Numbered from the stretch's first letter, positions 17,539 through 26,429 are shown. The stretch is DNA of 64,000 bases from Rheinheimera sp. (GCA_003482455.1 DMYW01000037.1:25890-89889), one strand, 5' to 3'. Notes: generated by a model not told the origin, from the sequence alone. Numbers and translations: made by a program.

Positions 17539-19017
17539 ATGTTACCGGTAGTTGCCCTAGTTGGACGTCCGAATGTTGGTAAATCTACGTTGTTTAACCG
17601 GTTGACCCGGACACGCGACGCACTTGTTGCAGACTTTCCAGGTCTGACGCGTGACCGCAAATACGGCACTGTAGATTATGAAGGCCTCGAGTTTATCGTC
17701 ATCGATACGGGTGGTATCGACGGCAGCGAAGAAGGGATTGAGCTGGAAATGGCTGAACAATCGCTCAAAGCGATTGATGAAGCCGATGTGGTGTTGTTCC
17801 TCGTCGATGCCCGCGCCGGCGCGACGGTGGCCGATGATGCCATCGCGCAGCATATCCGCCGCGTCAACAAACAAGTGTTTTTAGTCGCCAACAAAACCGA
17901 TGGTTTAGACGCAGATTCTGCCGTGGCGGATTTCTACTCGTTAGGCCTTGGCGAAGTGTGGCCAATCGCGGCGGCGCATGGTCGTGGCGTGACGGCACTG
18001 CTGCAACAAGCTTTGGTGCCGCTGTTAAACGATCAAGCGCAACAACGTTTAGCTGCGTTTGAAGCCGGTGAAGATTTATCCGAGCTGGATAACGCAGCGC
18101 AAGATGCGAAAGATGACCATATCAAATTGGCCATTGTGGGGCGGCCTAACGTCGGTAAATCGACGCTGACCAACCGTATTTTGGGTGAAGACCGCGTCAT
18201 CGTGTACGACATGCCAGGCACCACGCGGGATGCTATCTATATTCCAATGACCCGTGGTGAGCAGCAATACACGCTGATTGACACCGCCGGTGTGCGTCGT
18301 CGCGGCAAAATTGACGATGTGGTCGAGAAGTTCTCAGTGATTAAAACACTGCAGGCGATTGAAGATGCCAACGTCGTTATTTTGGTTTTGGACGCGCGCC
18401 TTGGTATTTCCGAGCAGGATTTAAGTATTTTGGGCTTTGTGCTCAATGCTGGACGCTCATTAGTCATCGCGGTGAATAAGTGGGACGGTTTAGACGAGAG
18501 CGTCAAAGACGAAGTTAAACGCGAACTAGACCGCCGGTTAGGCTTTATCGACTTCGCCCGTTTGCATTTTATTTCGGCGCTGCACGGCTCTGGCGTTGGT
18601 AATTTGTTTGAATCGGTGGAAGAAGCTTTTGAATCTGCGACTAAGCGCACCAACACGGCGCTGCTGACCAAGATCATGAACATGGCGCAAGAAGACCATG
18701 CGCCACCAATGGTGAACGGTCGTCGCGTCAAGATGAAATACGCGCACGCCGGTGGTTACAACCCACCGATCATCGTGATCCACGGCACGCAAGTGGAAGA
18801 CTTACCTGATTCGTATAAACGTTATTTGATGAACTACTTCCGTAAGTCGTTGAAGTTAATGGGAACGCCGGTTCGCGTCGAATTCCGCGGCACTGCCAAC
18901 CCGTTTGCCGAGCGTCGTGAAAACATCACGCCGAATCAGCGGTACAAACGTGACCGCTTGATCAAAGCGCGTGAGAACTTGGCCAATAAGAAAAAAGTTG
19001 GGCATAACCAAGGGTAA
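17539..19017 (+). CDS. der: Ribosome biogenesis GTPase Der (EngA)
   Basis: Essential GTPase for 50S subunit maturation. The product is 492 residues with two tandem G domains: GRPNVGKST occurs near residue 9 and again near 203, with matching DTGG and DTAG switch motifs and NKTD/NKWD base-recognition motifs. A KH-like domain and a basic tail (RENLANKKKVGHNQG) close the protein. The frame is open 15 bases upstream, but the ATG at 17539 has a TGAGGTG ribosome site and gives MLPVVALVGRPNVGKS. Confidence 0.98.
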   Translation: MLPVVALVGRPNVGKSTLFNRLTRTRDALVADFPGLTRDRKYGTVDYEGLEFIVIDTGGIDGSEEGIELEMAEQSLKAIDEADVVLFLVDARAGATVADDAIAQHIRRVNKQVFLVANKTDGLDADSAVADFYSLGLGEVWPIAAAHGRGVTALLQQALVPLLNDQAQQRLAAFEAGEDLSELDNAAQDAKDDHIKLAIVGRPNVGKSTLTNRILGEDRVIVYDMPGTTRDAIYIPMTRGEQQYTLIDTAGVRRRGKIDDVVEKFSVIKTLQAIEDANVVILVLDARLGISEQDLSILGFVLNAGRSLVIAVNKWDGLDESVKDEVKRELDRRLGFIDFARLHFISALHGSGVGNLFESVEEAFESATKRTNTALLTKIMNMAQEDHAPPMVNGRRVKMKYAHAGGYNPPIIVIHGTQVEDLPDSYKRYLMNYFRKSLKLMGTPVRVEFRGTANPFAERRENITPNQRYKRDRLIKARENLANKKKVGHNQG

Positions 19018-19022
19018 TTCAG

Positions 19023-19051
19023 ACAAACCGCCGCATGGCGGTTTGTAGTTT
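19023..19051 (+). terminator. Hairpin after der, possible weak terminator
   Basis: Stem ACAAACCGCC/GGCGGTTTGT with a GCAT loop. Only AGTTTC follows, so termination may be weak and the next gene (start 19064) may be reached by read-through. Confidence 0.55.
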
Positions 19052-19063
19052 CTGGGAGTCGCC

Positions 19064-19546
19064 ATGGCAAAGCAGCAAACGGCACCACTAAGCTGGCTAA
19101 CGGAGTTGCAGCAGCATTTGCTGCCATGTGTCGACCTCGGCGGTTGGGCGATTGGCGGCAGCTGCTTATTGCGGCGTTTGGGGTTGCTCAGTAGTCATCG
19201 CGATATCGATATTGTTTGCACAGCTGAAGCAGTGCCGCAGATACAACAACGATTGCAACAATCCGGTTGGCAACTGCTGCCCCACGCGGTGCATCCGCAA
19301 CTACAAAGCGCTCAGTTTGTGCGTTTGCAGCACCCATCAGGCATGGTGGTGGAATTGATGGCCGGTATCAAGGTGCTGCAACAAGGTGTGGAGCGGCACT
19401 GGTGTTTCAGCCCTTCACGTATCGAGCAACACCAACTGTTGCCTTGGATGTTGCTGGCGGATTGGCTGACCCTGTATCAGTTGTTTCAACGACCTGCACG
19501 GGTTCAATTAATCACGGCGTGGCTGCGACAGACTCGGCAGGGTTAA
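19064..19546 (+). CDS. Small nucleotidyltransferase-fold protein
   Basis: Unnamed protein of 160 residues. The pattern LGGWAIGGSCLLRRLG (about 25-40) followed by SSHRDIDIVC (about 43-52) is the polymerase-beta nucleotidyltransferase core: Gly-rich segment plus the D-x-D metal pair. It resembles aminoglycoside nucleotidyltransferase-like or NTP_transf-type stand-alone domains, but I cannot assign a substrate. The ATG has TGGGAG upstream. It follows der at 46 bp and its last 39 bases overlap the convergent sensor-kinase gene, so the two 3' ends are shared on opposite strands. Confidence 0.7.
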   Translation: MAKQQTAPLSWLTELQQHLLPCVDLGGWAIGGSCLLRRLGLLSSHRDIDIVCTAEAVPQIQQRLQQSGWQLLPHAVHPQLQSAQFVRLQHPSGMVVELMAGIKVLQQGVERHWCFSPSRIEQHQLLPWMLLADWLTLYQLFQRPARVQLITAWLRQTRQG

Positions 19547-20797
19547 TTCAAACACGGCGCCTGCCGGGGCAAAACGAACAACCTTAATCTGTCCTTCGTG
19601 CCAATCGACCACTTTGCGCACAATCGCCAAACCCAGACCAAAATGCTGAGCATCGCGCTCGGCCAGTTGCACGAACGGGTCAAAAATACGCTCCGCGTCA
19701 GCCTGCGCAATGCCAGGGCCATCGTCACTAATGGTGAGACGCAGCGTGTGGCTGGTGGTTGTCAGGGCCATGTGAACTTCAGATCTGGCATAACGCAGCG
19801 CATTTTGTAGTAAATTTTGCACGGCACAATGCAGCCAGTGCGCATGGCCTGAAATCAGCAGTGGCCGCTTTGGCAGGCTGGCCAGTAACTGAATGTTGCG
19901 CTCGGTAGCCAGCGGTTCGGCTTGTTGCAGTTGTTGCTGCAATAACTCCACCAAATCAACCTCTGCAAGGTGGCTATGCCAACGTTGCCGGTCCAAACTG
20001 GCGTATTGCAACACGGCACTGATCATCGCTTCCATCCGGGATAAATCCGCTTCCATCCGCTGCAGATACAGATTTTTTTGCGCCGGTTCCATTTCATCTT
20101 GTGCGGCTTCGAGGCCAAAACGCAGGCAGGCAATGGGTGTGCGCAAATCATGCGACAGACTTTGCGATAGCAATTTATTGTCGGACAACAGCTGTTCAAT
20201 CCGCTGCGCCATTTGATTAAACGTTGCTTCGAGCTGCGGGATATAACTATAACGGCTGGCACTGAGCCGAGCGGTCAGCTCGCCTTGACCAAACCGACGG
20301 GCGGTTTGATGCAGTAGCCAAAGCCGGCGCATTAATGGCCAGGCCCATAACCACATACTTAAGCAAAATCCGCCATACAAACTTAAGGTTAACCACAAAT
20401 CGCTTGGCTGCGGTGCCGCCGTGTCCGTGAGTTCCAGTTGCAGCAAATAGTTGTCGTCGTGGCCAATCGCACGGTACAGCAGCAGTTGTTGGCCATCACT
20501 GAGCAATAGCCCTTCCGGCGTATGCAGTTGGCCAGTCAGCTCCATCGGCAGTGCCAATTCGCTGCGCACCCGAAGTTGCAGCGGCAGTTGCCAGTCTTTG
20601 GCTGCTTGCTCAACAGAGGATGGTAACTGTTGGGTTGGAGCTGCTGCGAGTTGGCTAACCAATTGCTGCATGACTCGCCGCTCAAGCGCTGCCACGGGCG
20701 GTGCTGTGGTGTCATCAGCCAGTTGATCTAACAGCACGCCAAGGCCAAACAAGGCACAAATTGCGGTGAGCAACAAACTCAACGATAACTTGAGCAC
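19508..20797 (-). CDS. Sensor histidine kinase
   Basis: Membrane histidine kinase of 429 residues, partner of the response regulator just upstream. First membrane helix about 3-22, periplasmic sensor region about 25-133, second helix about 134-156 (SLYGGFCLSMWLWAWPLM), HAMP, then the H-box SQSLSHDLRTPIACLRFG (His near 215) and the ATPase domain with N, G1 (DDGPGI) and G2 (FGLGLAIV) boxes. Similar in layout to RstB. The start codon is GTG at 20797, 3 bp after the regulator stop. The sensor domain is short and gives no clear ligand. Last gene of the receptor-MipA-DUF3019-regulator-kinase run. Confidence 0.9.
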   Translation of the reverse strand: MLKLSLSLLLTAICALFGLGVLLDQLADDTTAPPVAALERRVMQQLVSQLAAAPTQQLPSSVEQAAKDWQLPLQLRVRSELALPMELTGQLHTPEGLLLSDGQQLLLYRAIGHDDNYLLQLELTDTAAPQPSDLWLTLSLYGGFCLSMWLWAWPLMRRLWLLHQTARRFGQGELTARLSASRYSYIPQLEATFNQMAQRIEQLLSDNKLLSQSLSHDLRTPIACLRFGLEAAQDEMEPAQKNLYLQRMEADLSRMEAMISAVLQYASLDRQRWHSHLAEVDLVELLQQQLQQAEPLATERNIQLLASLPKRPLLISGHAHWLHCAVQNLLQNALRYARSEVHMALTTTSHTLRLTISDDGPGIAQADAERIFDPFVQLAERDAQHFGLGLAIVRKVVDWHEGQIKVVRFAPAGAVFELTLPSLSQPRRD

Positions 20798-20800
20798 GGC

Positions 20801-21502
20801 TTAGCCCCACTGCTCTGGAGCGAGCAAATAGCCGCGCCCCCAGACAGTTTTGATGCGTTTAGGATCGCGAGCATCATCCTGCAGTTTGCGCCGCAGCACG
20901 GAAATCATCACATCCAATCGTCGGTCTAAACCGTCATGCTCGCGGCCTTTGAGTGCCAGAAACATGCTATCGCGGCTGCAGACTTGCCCCGCGTGTTCAG
21001 CTAAGTGCCACAACAACGCAAATTCTGAGCTGGTTAGCGTGATGTCTGCACCGGCCAGTATGACTTGGCGTGTAGCACTGTTAATGCTGAACTGACCATA
21101 AGCGTATTGGGTTGGCGTGGTTGTGGTGGCATGTGTTGCTTGACGCAGCGCCGCTTGCAGCCGCGCCAGCAAGATCCGCGGCCGGATCGGCTTACTCAAA
21201 TAGTCTTGGGCGCCGACTTCAAAGCCAACGATTTCATCAACTTCTTCATTTTGGGCCGTCAGCATCAGTACGGGCATACTGTAATGGCGTTTTAATTGCC
21301 GACAGACTTCGAGGCCATGCATACCCGGCAGCATCAAATCGAGCAACACGGCATCGACAGTTTGCCGCTGTAAAAACGGCAGTACCAAATCACCGCGGCT
21401 GATGTGATGCACAGCAAAGCCTTTTTGCAGCAGAAACTCTTTGATCCAGCAGGCAAGGGACGCGTCATCTTCAACTAACAAAATTTGCGGCTTGTGTTCC
21501 AT
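20801..21502 (-). CDS. OmpR-family response regulator
   Basis: Two-domain regulator of 233 residues. The receiver has the acidic pocket (EDDAS), phospho-acceptor Asp in DAVLLDLMLPG (about 53), and Lys in DYLSKPIRP; the C-terminal winged helix is of the OmpR/PhoB type (LTSSEFALLWHLAEHAG, then LDVMISVLRRKLQDD). RstA-like. It starts immediately after the DUF3019 gene (no gap) and precedes its kinase by 3 bp. A direct-repeat motif with 11-bp spacing, as OmpR-type regulators bind, occurs upstream of both mipA and the receptor gene and is a candidate target. Confidence 0.92.
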   Translation of the reverse strand: MEHKPQILLVEDDASLACWIKEFLLQKGFAVHHISRGDLVLPFLQRQTVDAVLLDLMLPGMHGLEVCRQLKRHYSMPVLMLTAQNEEVDEIVGFEVGAQDYLSKPIRPRILLARLQAALRQATHATTTTPTQYAYGQFSINSATRQVILAGADITLTSSEFALLWHLAEHAGQVCSRDSMFLALKGREHDGLDRRLDVMISVLRRKLQDDARDPKRIKTVWGRGYLLAPEQWG

Positions 21503-21871
21503 TTAGAACAATCTCCAACGACGTTTAATTTTATTGGCTTTTTGCACATAACTGACTTGCAGCGGCTGCTGAGCCACCACTTTGCCGTCAACTTGCAGTT
21601 GCAGCAGTTGGCTTTGGCTGGCGGCAAATTCCAAGCGGTAACTTGTTGATGGATACGAGCTGTCAAAGCATTGCAAGGGTTGTTGGTCCAGCATCAGGCA
21701 GACTTTAGTCGCGGCAGCGACCTGCCATTGCACATGAATAGTCGCGTAACAGATCCGGCCCGGCTCCAGCGAGACGCACTGATTGGGCGTCGCCCGTAGC
21801 CAAGTCTCGGCACTTGATGTATGGCTGCAACTCAGCAACAGGCCGAGGCACGCTAAGCGTTTAAAATACAT
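21503..21871 (-). CDS. DUF3019 family secreted protein
   Basis: Predicted periplasmic protein of 122 residues with a signal peptide (MYFKRLACLGLLLSCSHTSSA). The mature part has paired cysteines (QCVSLEPGRICYA and KVCLMLDQQPLQCF) and an Ig-like beta pattern, and ends in a basic tail. I recognise it as a DUF3019-type protein, a family seen in Shewanella relatives beside MipA and two-component genes; its function is not known. The ATG at 21871 overlaps the mipA stop by 11 bases; an in-frame GTG at 21880 is less likely. Confidence 0.75.
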   Translation of the reverse strand: MYFKRLACLGLLLSCSHTSSAETWLRATPNQCVSLEPGRICYATIHVQWQVAAATKVCLMLDQQPLQCFDSSYPSTSYRLEFAASQSQLLQLQVDGKVVAQQPLQVSYVQKANKIKRRWRLF

Positions 21872-22688
21872 AACGCGCACTCAACAACAGTAAGAAGTCG
21901 TTGTTTCGGTTGGTTAGTGGGCTATCACGATAGCTTTTGCTGTAGAAGCTAGTGCCAACACTGCCTTCGAATAACCATTGCTCCGACAACGGGTACAAAG
22001 CCGTGAGACTGACACTGAATTGTGTGCCGGCGCCGGCTTGATAGGCAGGTCGTCCAACAGTCACCTCGTTGGGGCGAACTCCATAGTAGTAGTTCACTAA
22101 CTTAGCCGGGGTGTAAACCCAGCTGGCATTGTAATAGAGGTCCCAATTGCGCAGTTGCTGGCGTTTACTGTACAGCAGCTGCAGTTGCTGGCTGTAATGC
22201 GCGTCGCTGTCTTGGGTCAGTTCCGCCATCCAATAATGCTCGCCAATTGAGTGCTGATAACGCAGGCCCCACATCATATCGGCACGGCGACGCTCAAGAC
22301 CGGCAAGCTCTTTGATGGGGCCGTCATCGAACAGGCTTTCGGCCTCTGGATCTATCTGGTCATGCGGGCTGTAACCAATCAGACTCAAGTCTTGTTGTTC
22401 ATTGTGCCACAGCCGATAACCAAGCGTGCCGCTTGGCAGGCGCGCACCAAAACGGTGATTGGACGATTCCAAGAAGAAGTTGTGATATTGCACATCCAGC
22501 GCCAGCAACAACAAGGGTTCGCCGTTGATCAAATGGTCTTGCGCGCGGATCAGGCCTTTTTTATACGCCACAGCACCGCCCAGTTGCACTGCATAATCCA
22601 GTTCCGTGGTGTCAGCCGCGGGTTCAGCAGCGAGTGCAGGGAGTGACAGCAAGCAGAAACAAAAGGGCAGTGGGCGAAGTTCGCGCAT
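21861..22688 (-). CDS. mipA: MipA/OmpV family outer-membrane protein
   Basis: Outer-membrane barrel of 275 residues, signal peptide with cleavage after PALAAE (about 20). Family features include DYAVQLGGAVAYKKGLI early, FGARLPSGTLGYRLW, and a terminal aromatic strand (FLLLLSARYVF). MipA in E. coli bridges MltA and PBP1B; OmpV members have been linked to osmotic or antimicrobial stress. Here it lies directly downstream of a TonB-dependent receptor and upstream of DUF3019 and a two-component system. The motif at 22744-22764 is 56 bp upstream of its start. Confidence 0.85.
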   Translation of the reverse strand: MRELRPLPFCFCLLSLPALAAEPAADTTELDYAVQLGGAVAYKKGLIRAQDHLINGEPLLLLALDVQYHNFFLESSNHRFGARLPSGTLGYRLWHNEQQDLSLIGYSPHDQIDPEAESLFDDGPIKELAGLERRRADMMWGLRYQHSIGEHYWMAELTQDSDAHYSQQLQLLYSKRQQLRNWDLYYNASWVYTPAKLVNYYYGVRPNEVTVGRPAYQAGAGTQFSVSLTALYPLSEQWLFEGSVGTSFYSKSYRDSPLTNRNNDFLLLLSARYVF

Positions 22689-22743
22689 AACAAAACCTTA
22701 CAAAAGCAAAACGCCGATGCTAGCGCAGCGGCGTGCTAAATCA

Positions 22744-22764
22744 TGTATCTAAATTGTAAGGAAG
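22744..22764 (+). promoter_or_regulatory. Candidate response-regulator site upstream of mipA
   Basis: Two TGTA half-sites at 22744 and 22755, 11 bp apart start-to-start, followed by AGGAAG. The arrangement resembles OmpR-family direct repeats and partly the E. coli RstA box. A near-copy with the same TTGTAAGRAAG end lies at 24908-24928. No experiment supports it; the case rests on the repeat and its position. Confidence 0.45.
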
Positions 22765-22766
22765 GT

Positions 22767-24839
22767 TTAAAACATTATTTTGACACCCAGCGCTGGCATG
22801 ATGCCGATGTCTTCTTCCGGCGTGATGTCGTAGTGCTGCCCATCGACGCTTTGTTGTAAGAAATAACCCGACACGTTCTTGCGATTGAGCAGGTTAATGA
22901 CCGCTATGGTATAGCGAGCGTCTAACCCAAACAGTTGTGTATGCCGCTCGGCTTGCATGTCTAAACGGTGGAAGACCGGCAAGGTTGCACTGTTCAGTTC
23001 ACCATAAACCGCTACTTGATGTCCCGGCACATAAGGGTTGGGCTTTTGGCCGACGATCGGCGTATAGCGCGCACCGGAGCGAATGGTCAAACGAGCACTG
23101 AGATCCCAATCATCGCCATACGGCATGCCAAACACCAGGTTACCAACCAGCGGCGTATCCAGATGATAAGGTTTGGTTTCCAAGCTGCGCAGGTCGGTGC
23201 GGTCTGAACGTGAATAGCTGATCGATGCCCAGCCATACCAATCATGGTCTAACGCCTGTTTTTTCAACAGTAGTTCGGCACCTTCAGCCACCCCTTGCGT
23301 GTCGTTACTATAGTGCAGCGCTACATCTGGTTCTTGCTCGGTCATCGCTCGCGGCAACGCTTGCAAATACTTGCGATAGACTTCGGTGCGCAGCTGCCAC
23401 AGCGGATTGAGCTGCCACTGATGCCCCATCAAATAATGGATAGCCCGTGGTTGCTCCAGCTTAGGGTTGCCAAGCAGTGGCAGAATTTTTTCCACATCGG
23501 CTTGTTGGCTGTAGCGTCCGGCTTGCCAATACAGTTGATGAGAGTCATTGAGGTCCCAACTGAGTTTGGCGCGGGGTTGCACATAACGTTCATCGGTACG
23601 CGATTGTTGATCGACTCGCACACCAATTTCGGTGTGGATGGCTGGGCTCCATTGCATCAAGTGTTGCACAAATGCCGCTTGGGTTTGATAGCGTAAGCGG
23701 CTGTTGTCTTGCACCCGATCGCCCCGTTGCTCAAAACAATCTGCTTGGTGGTCAGTGCAATAATACGGAATGATATCAAAGGCGTAGCCTGCGTCGCGCG
23801 AGGCCCATTCCACCCCAGCTTGCAGCTGCTGATCTTGGGTTAACTCCAGCGTGTTTTGCAGCTTCAGCAGATGCTGCTGTTCTTGCACATTGACAAATTG
23901 CGCCCGGCCAAACAGTTGCTTGAGCCCCTGTTGGCTGTGCTGATAACGCAAGTCCCAACGACTGCTAGCGCCGGTGAACTGGTAGTGCAGTTGTTGGTTG
24001 TCAAAGTGCGTCTGCAGGCTGGCATCGCCGACGGTTTCGGGATCGGTGCGGCCTTGCTCAGAAGACTGGCTAATGTTGATCCGCGCTGTGTCCGCCGCTC
24101 CCAACAAGGTGAATGTCAGCTTTTGTTGATCGTCAATTTGCCATAAATACCGAGCTTGATAGTCTTGGCTCTTCGGCGGTTGATACATGGTGATCCCGTC
24201 GTCCAGTTCGTCGCCATTTTGTAAAAACAGCTCCAAGGTCGAGCGGCGCGCGGAGACAAAAAACTGCTGTTGTTCGGCCACTGAACCTTCCACCAACATG
24301 CCGGCTTGAATGCCACTCAGTTCGGCTTCGCCTTGCAGATCGCCAGCTTTGGGGTCGCGTAAGGTGGCACGAAACACGCCGCCGGTGGCGTTGCCATACG
24401 CACTGCCAAACGCTGCGGCATCTAATTGAAAATCTTGTAATAAGTTTTCTTGGAAAATGCTATTGCCAAACAAGTGGAACAAATACCCGGCCGGCATCTC
24501 GTCAATTAAAAAGGCGTTGTCCGATGGCGATGAGCCGCGCACTGCTGGCAAATTGCCGCTACTTGGCCCGCCATAGACCACACCCGGCAAGCTAAAGACC
24601 GCCGCCATCGGGTCGTGCAAACTGCCGGCTACATTGAGCAGTTCGCGAGTAGGTTCGGTCATTTGGGTTTGGTCGCGATGGCCTTTGACGCTGATCCGCT
24701 CGATGCTCGAGTCGTTATCCTTGGCGCTATCGGCGGCCGTGGTATTGGCCAAGCTGGCTCCGCTCAGCGTGCCCGCAACACATAATAAGGCGAGAGGAGA
24801 GATACGACAGGTTAGCCGCGCAGCAGTATTCCGTTTCAT
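22767..24839 (-). CDS. TonB-dependent outer-membrane receptor
   Basis: Receptor of 690 residues with signal peptide (about 1-31), a plug domain (about 45-175; LPGVVYGGPSSGNLPAVRG, then FGSAYGNATGGVFRATLRD) and a 22-strand barrel ending ...ALGVKIMF with terminal Phe. No carboxypeptidase-like N-terminal extension or TonB-box-proximal signalling domain is evident, so an ECF surface-signalling role is unlikely. Substrate unknown. Only 78 bp separate it from mipA. Likely controlled by the adjacent two-component system, from the shared upstream motif. Confidence 0.9.
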   Translation of the reverse strand: MKRNTAARLTCRISPLALLCVAGTLSGASLANTTAADSAKDNDSSIERISVKGHRDQTQMTEPTRELLNVAGSLHDPMAAVFSLPGVVYGGPSSGNLPAVRGSSPSDNAFLIDEMPAGYLFHLFGNSIFQENLLQDFQLDAAAFGSAYGNATGGVFRATLRDPKAGDLQGEAELSGIQAGMLVEGSVAEQQQFFVSARRSTLELFLQNGDELDDGITMYQPPKSQDYQARYLWQIDDQQKLTFTLLGAADTARINISQSSEQGRTDPETVGDASLQTHFDNQQLHYQFTGASSRWDLRYQHSQQGLKQLFGRAQFVNVQEQQHLLKLQNTLELTQDQQLQAGVEWASRDAGYAFDIIPYYCTDHQADCFEQRGDRVQDNSRLRYQTQAAFVQHLMQWSPAIHTEIGVRVDQQSRTDERYVQPRAKLSWDLNDSHQLYWQAGRYSQQADVEKILPLLGNPKLEQPRAIHYLMGHQWQLNPLWQLRTEVYRKYLQALPRAMTEQEPDVALHYSNDTQGVAEGAELLLKKQALDHDWYGWASISYSRSDRTDLRSLETKPYHLDTPLVGNLVFGMPYGDDWDLSARLTIRSGARYTPIVGQKPNPYVPGHQVAVYGELNSATLPVFHRLDMQAERHTQLFGLDARYTIAVINLLNRKNVSGYFLQQSVDGQHYDITPEEDIGIMPALGVKIMF

Positions 24840-24907
24840 GACAGGTCCTTAGCAGGTGAAGTTGCCGTCAGTGTGAGCTAGCTGCGCTTTGGTAGCTGTG
24901 GCAAATC

Positions 24908-24928
24908 TGTTCCATGTTTGTAAGAAAG
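24908..24928 (+). promoter_or_regulatory. Candidate response-regulator site upstream of the TonB receptor
   Basis: TGTT at 24908 and TGTA at 24919 are 11 bp apart, ending TTGTAAGAAAG, which differs by one base from the TTGTAAGGAAG end of the site upstream of mipA. It is 69 bp upstream of the receptor ATG, similar to the 56 bp at mipA, and in the same orientation. Confidence 0.45.
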
Positions 24929-25004
24929 TGCAAGGATGCCAAGAACTGGCTAGGCGGCACATGCCAAACCGGGGAGGATGGTTTAGGCATAGTTGACGGC
25001 TTTT

Positions 25005-25076
25005 GGAGTTTCACTCGGTTTTGAAGTTTCACTCAGTCTAGGAGTTTCACTCAGTCTAGGCGTTTCACTCGGTTTT
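25005..25076 (+). repeat. Four 18-bp tandem repeats spanning the xseA stop codon
   Basis: Units at 25005-25022, 25023-25040, 25041-25058 and 25059-25076 share GTTTCACTC; units 1 and 4 end CGGTTTT and units 2 and 3 end CAGTCTA. Unit 4 contains the last codons and the stop (25065-25067) of xseA on the minus strand, so the array looks like an amplification of the gene's 3' end. Each unit carries a TGA in the xseA frame. Confidence 0.9.
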
Positions 25077-26429
25077 GGGGTGCACCGCGGTCACTGTCGC
25101 TGATACATGGCCATCCCTCAGCTGGACGTCGATTGTGGCGTTCACGGCCACTTGCGACACCGAGTGCACGGCACGGCCATCCGCTTGCCAAACTAAACCA
25201 TAGCCGCGTTGCAGTGTCGCCAGCGGTGATACTTGATGCAGTAGCGCAGCGTGTTGCTGGGCTTGTTGGCGCTTGCGCTGCAACAGTCGCAGCATCGCTT
25301 GCTGCAGTTGCGCACTGGCGAATTGTTCGCGTTCACGCCAACGCGTAATGGTCAGTGCCGGAGACGCCTGTTGTAAGCGCTGCTGCAATGATTGCTGAGT
25401 CAGCGTTGACAATTGTAAGCGGCGCTGCATCGCCAGTGTCAGCCGCTGTTGCAACTCGTCTAACCGCTGTTGTTGCTGCTGTAATTTTCGGCTGGGTTCT
25501 TGGCGTTTTAAACGTTCAACCAGTTGCACAAACCGCTGCGCGGCGCGACCTTGTTGCATTCGCATCGCCCGTTGTAAGCGTTCGTGCAGCGATAACACCA
25601 CGCCCAGCTGCGCTTGTTGGTCTGGCGACACTAACTCTGCGGCGGCCGACGGCGTTGGCGCACGCACATCCGCGACAAAATCGGCGATGGTAAAATCAAT
25701 TTCATGGCCAACCGCGCTGACAATTGGCAGCGGGCAGGCGGCGATTTGCCGCGCCAGTTGTTCATCGTTAAAACAGGCCAAGTCTTCCAGCGAACCACCA
25801 CCGCGGCCAATAATCAGCACATCCACTTCGTGGCGGCGAATGGCGTGGCTAAGCGATGCGATTAAATCGTGCGGCGCTTGCATGCCTTGCACCAAGGCTG
25901 GGTAAATGATGATCTCAATCGCAGGGGCGCGACGGTTTAACACTGTGACGATATCGCGCACAGCAGCGCCAGTGGGGGAGGTGATCACACCGACACGGCG
26001 AATGCTGCTCGGTAGCGGTTTTTTCCGCTCGGGTGCAAACAAACCTTCGCTGGCCAGTTTTGCCTTAAGCTGCTCATACTGCTGACGCAACAAGCCATCG
26101 CCAGCCGGTTCGATAAAATCCACCAATAACTGGTATTCGCCGCGCGGCTCATACACGCTGATGCGTGCGCGCACCAACACTTGTTGGCCGTTTTGCGGCC
26201 GAAAGCTGGCGTTGCGATTACTTTGTTTAAACATCGCCGCTTTGACTTGCGCTTCGTTGTCTTTGAGCGAGAAATACCAATGACCGGAACTGGCCGCAAC
26301 AAAGTTCGAGATCTCGCCGCACAGCCACAAGGAGCGAAATTGCAGCTCTAAAATTAAACGAACTTCGGCATTTAAGCGGGCAACTGTGTAGATTTCCGGT
26401 GATTTTTGCGAAGTTGGTTCTGTGTACAT
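25065..26429 (-). CDS. xseA: Exodeoxyribonuclease VII large subunit
   Basis: Large subunit of the single-strand-specific exonuclease VII. The product is 454 residues (E. coli 456): N-terminal OB-fold (LWLCGEISNFVAASSGHWYF), the catalytic middle domain (GVITSPTGAAVRDI, IIGRGGGSLEDL, GHEIDFTIADFVAD) and a long Gln/Arg-rich coiled coil (about 270-395) that polymerises with XseB. The track frame begins at a TTG (26438); the ATG at 26429 (MYTEPTSQKSPEIYTV) fits the family better. Divergent from guaB. Its stop lies inside a tandem repeat. Confidence 0.96.
   Translation of the reverse strand: MYTEPTSQKSPEIYTVARLNAEVRLILELQFRSLWLCGEISNFVAASSGHWYFSLKDNEAQVKAAMFKQSNRNASFRPQNGQQVLVRARISVYEPRGEYQLLVDFIEPAGDGLLRQQYEQLKAKLASEGLFAPERKKPLPSSIRRVGVITSPTGAAVRDIVTVLNRRAPAIEIIIYPALVQGMQAPHDLIASLSHAIRRHEVDVLIIGRGGGSLEDLACFNDEQLARQIAACPLPIVSAVGHEIDFTIADFVADVRAPTPSAAAELVSPDQQAQLGVVLSLHERLQRAMRMQQGRAAQRFVQLVERLKRQEPSRKLQQQQQRLDELQQRLTLAMQRRLQLSTLTQQSLQQRLQQASPALTITRWREREQFASAQLQQAMLRLLQRKRQQAQQHAALLHQVSPLATLQRGYGLVWQADGRAVHSVSQVAVNATIDVQLRDGHVSATVTAVHPKTE

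Noticed and set aside
25005..25076. Possible CRISPR or iteron origin
   Set aside because: 18-bp units abut without spacers and there is no rep gene or DnaA box cluster; it overlaps a chromosomal gene end.
25355..25693. A 112-codon plus-strand frame in xseA
   Set aside because: Ala/Val-rich shadow of the XseA coiled coil on the opposite strand.
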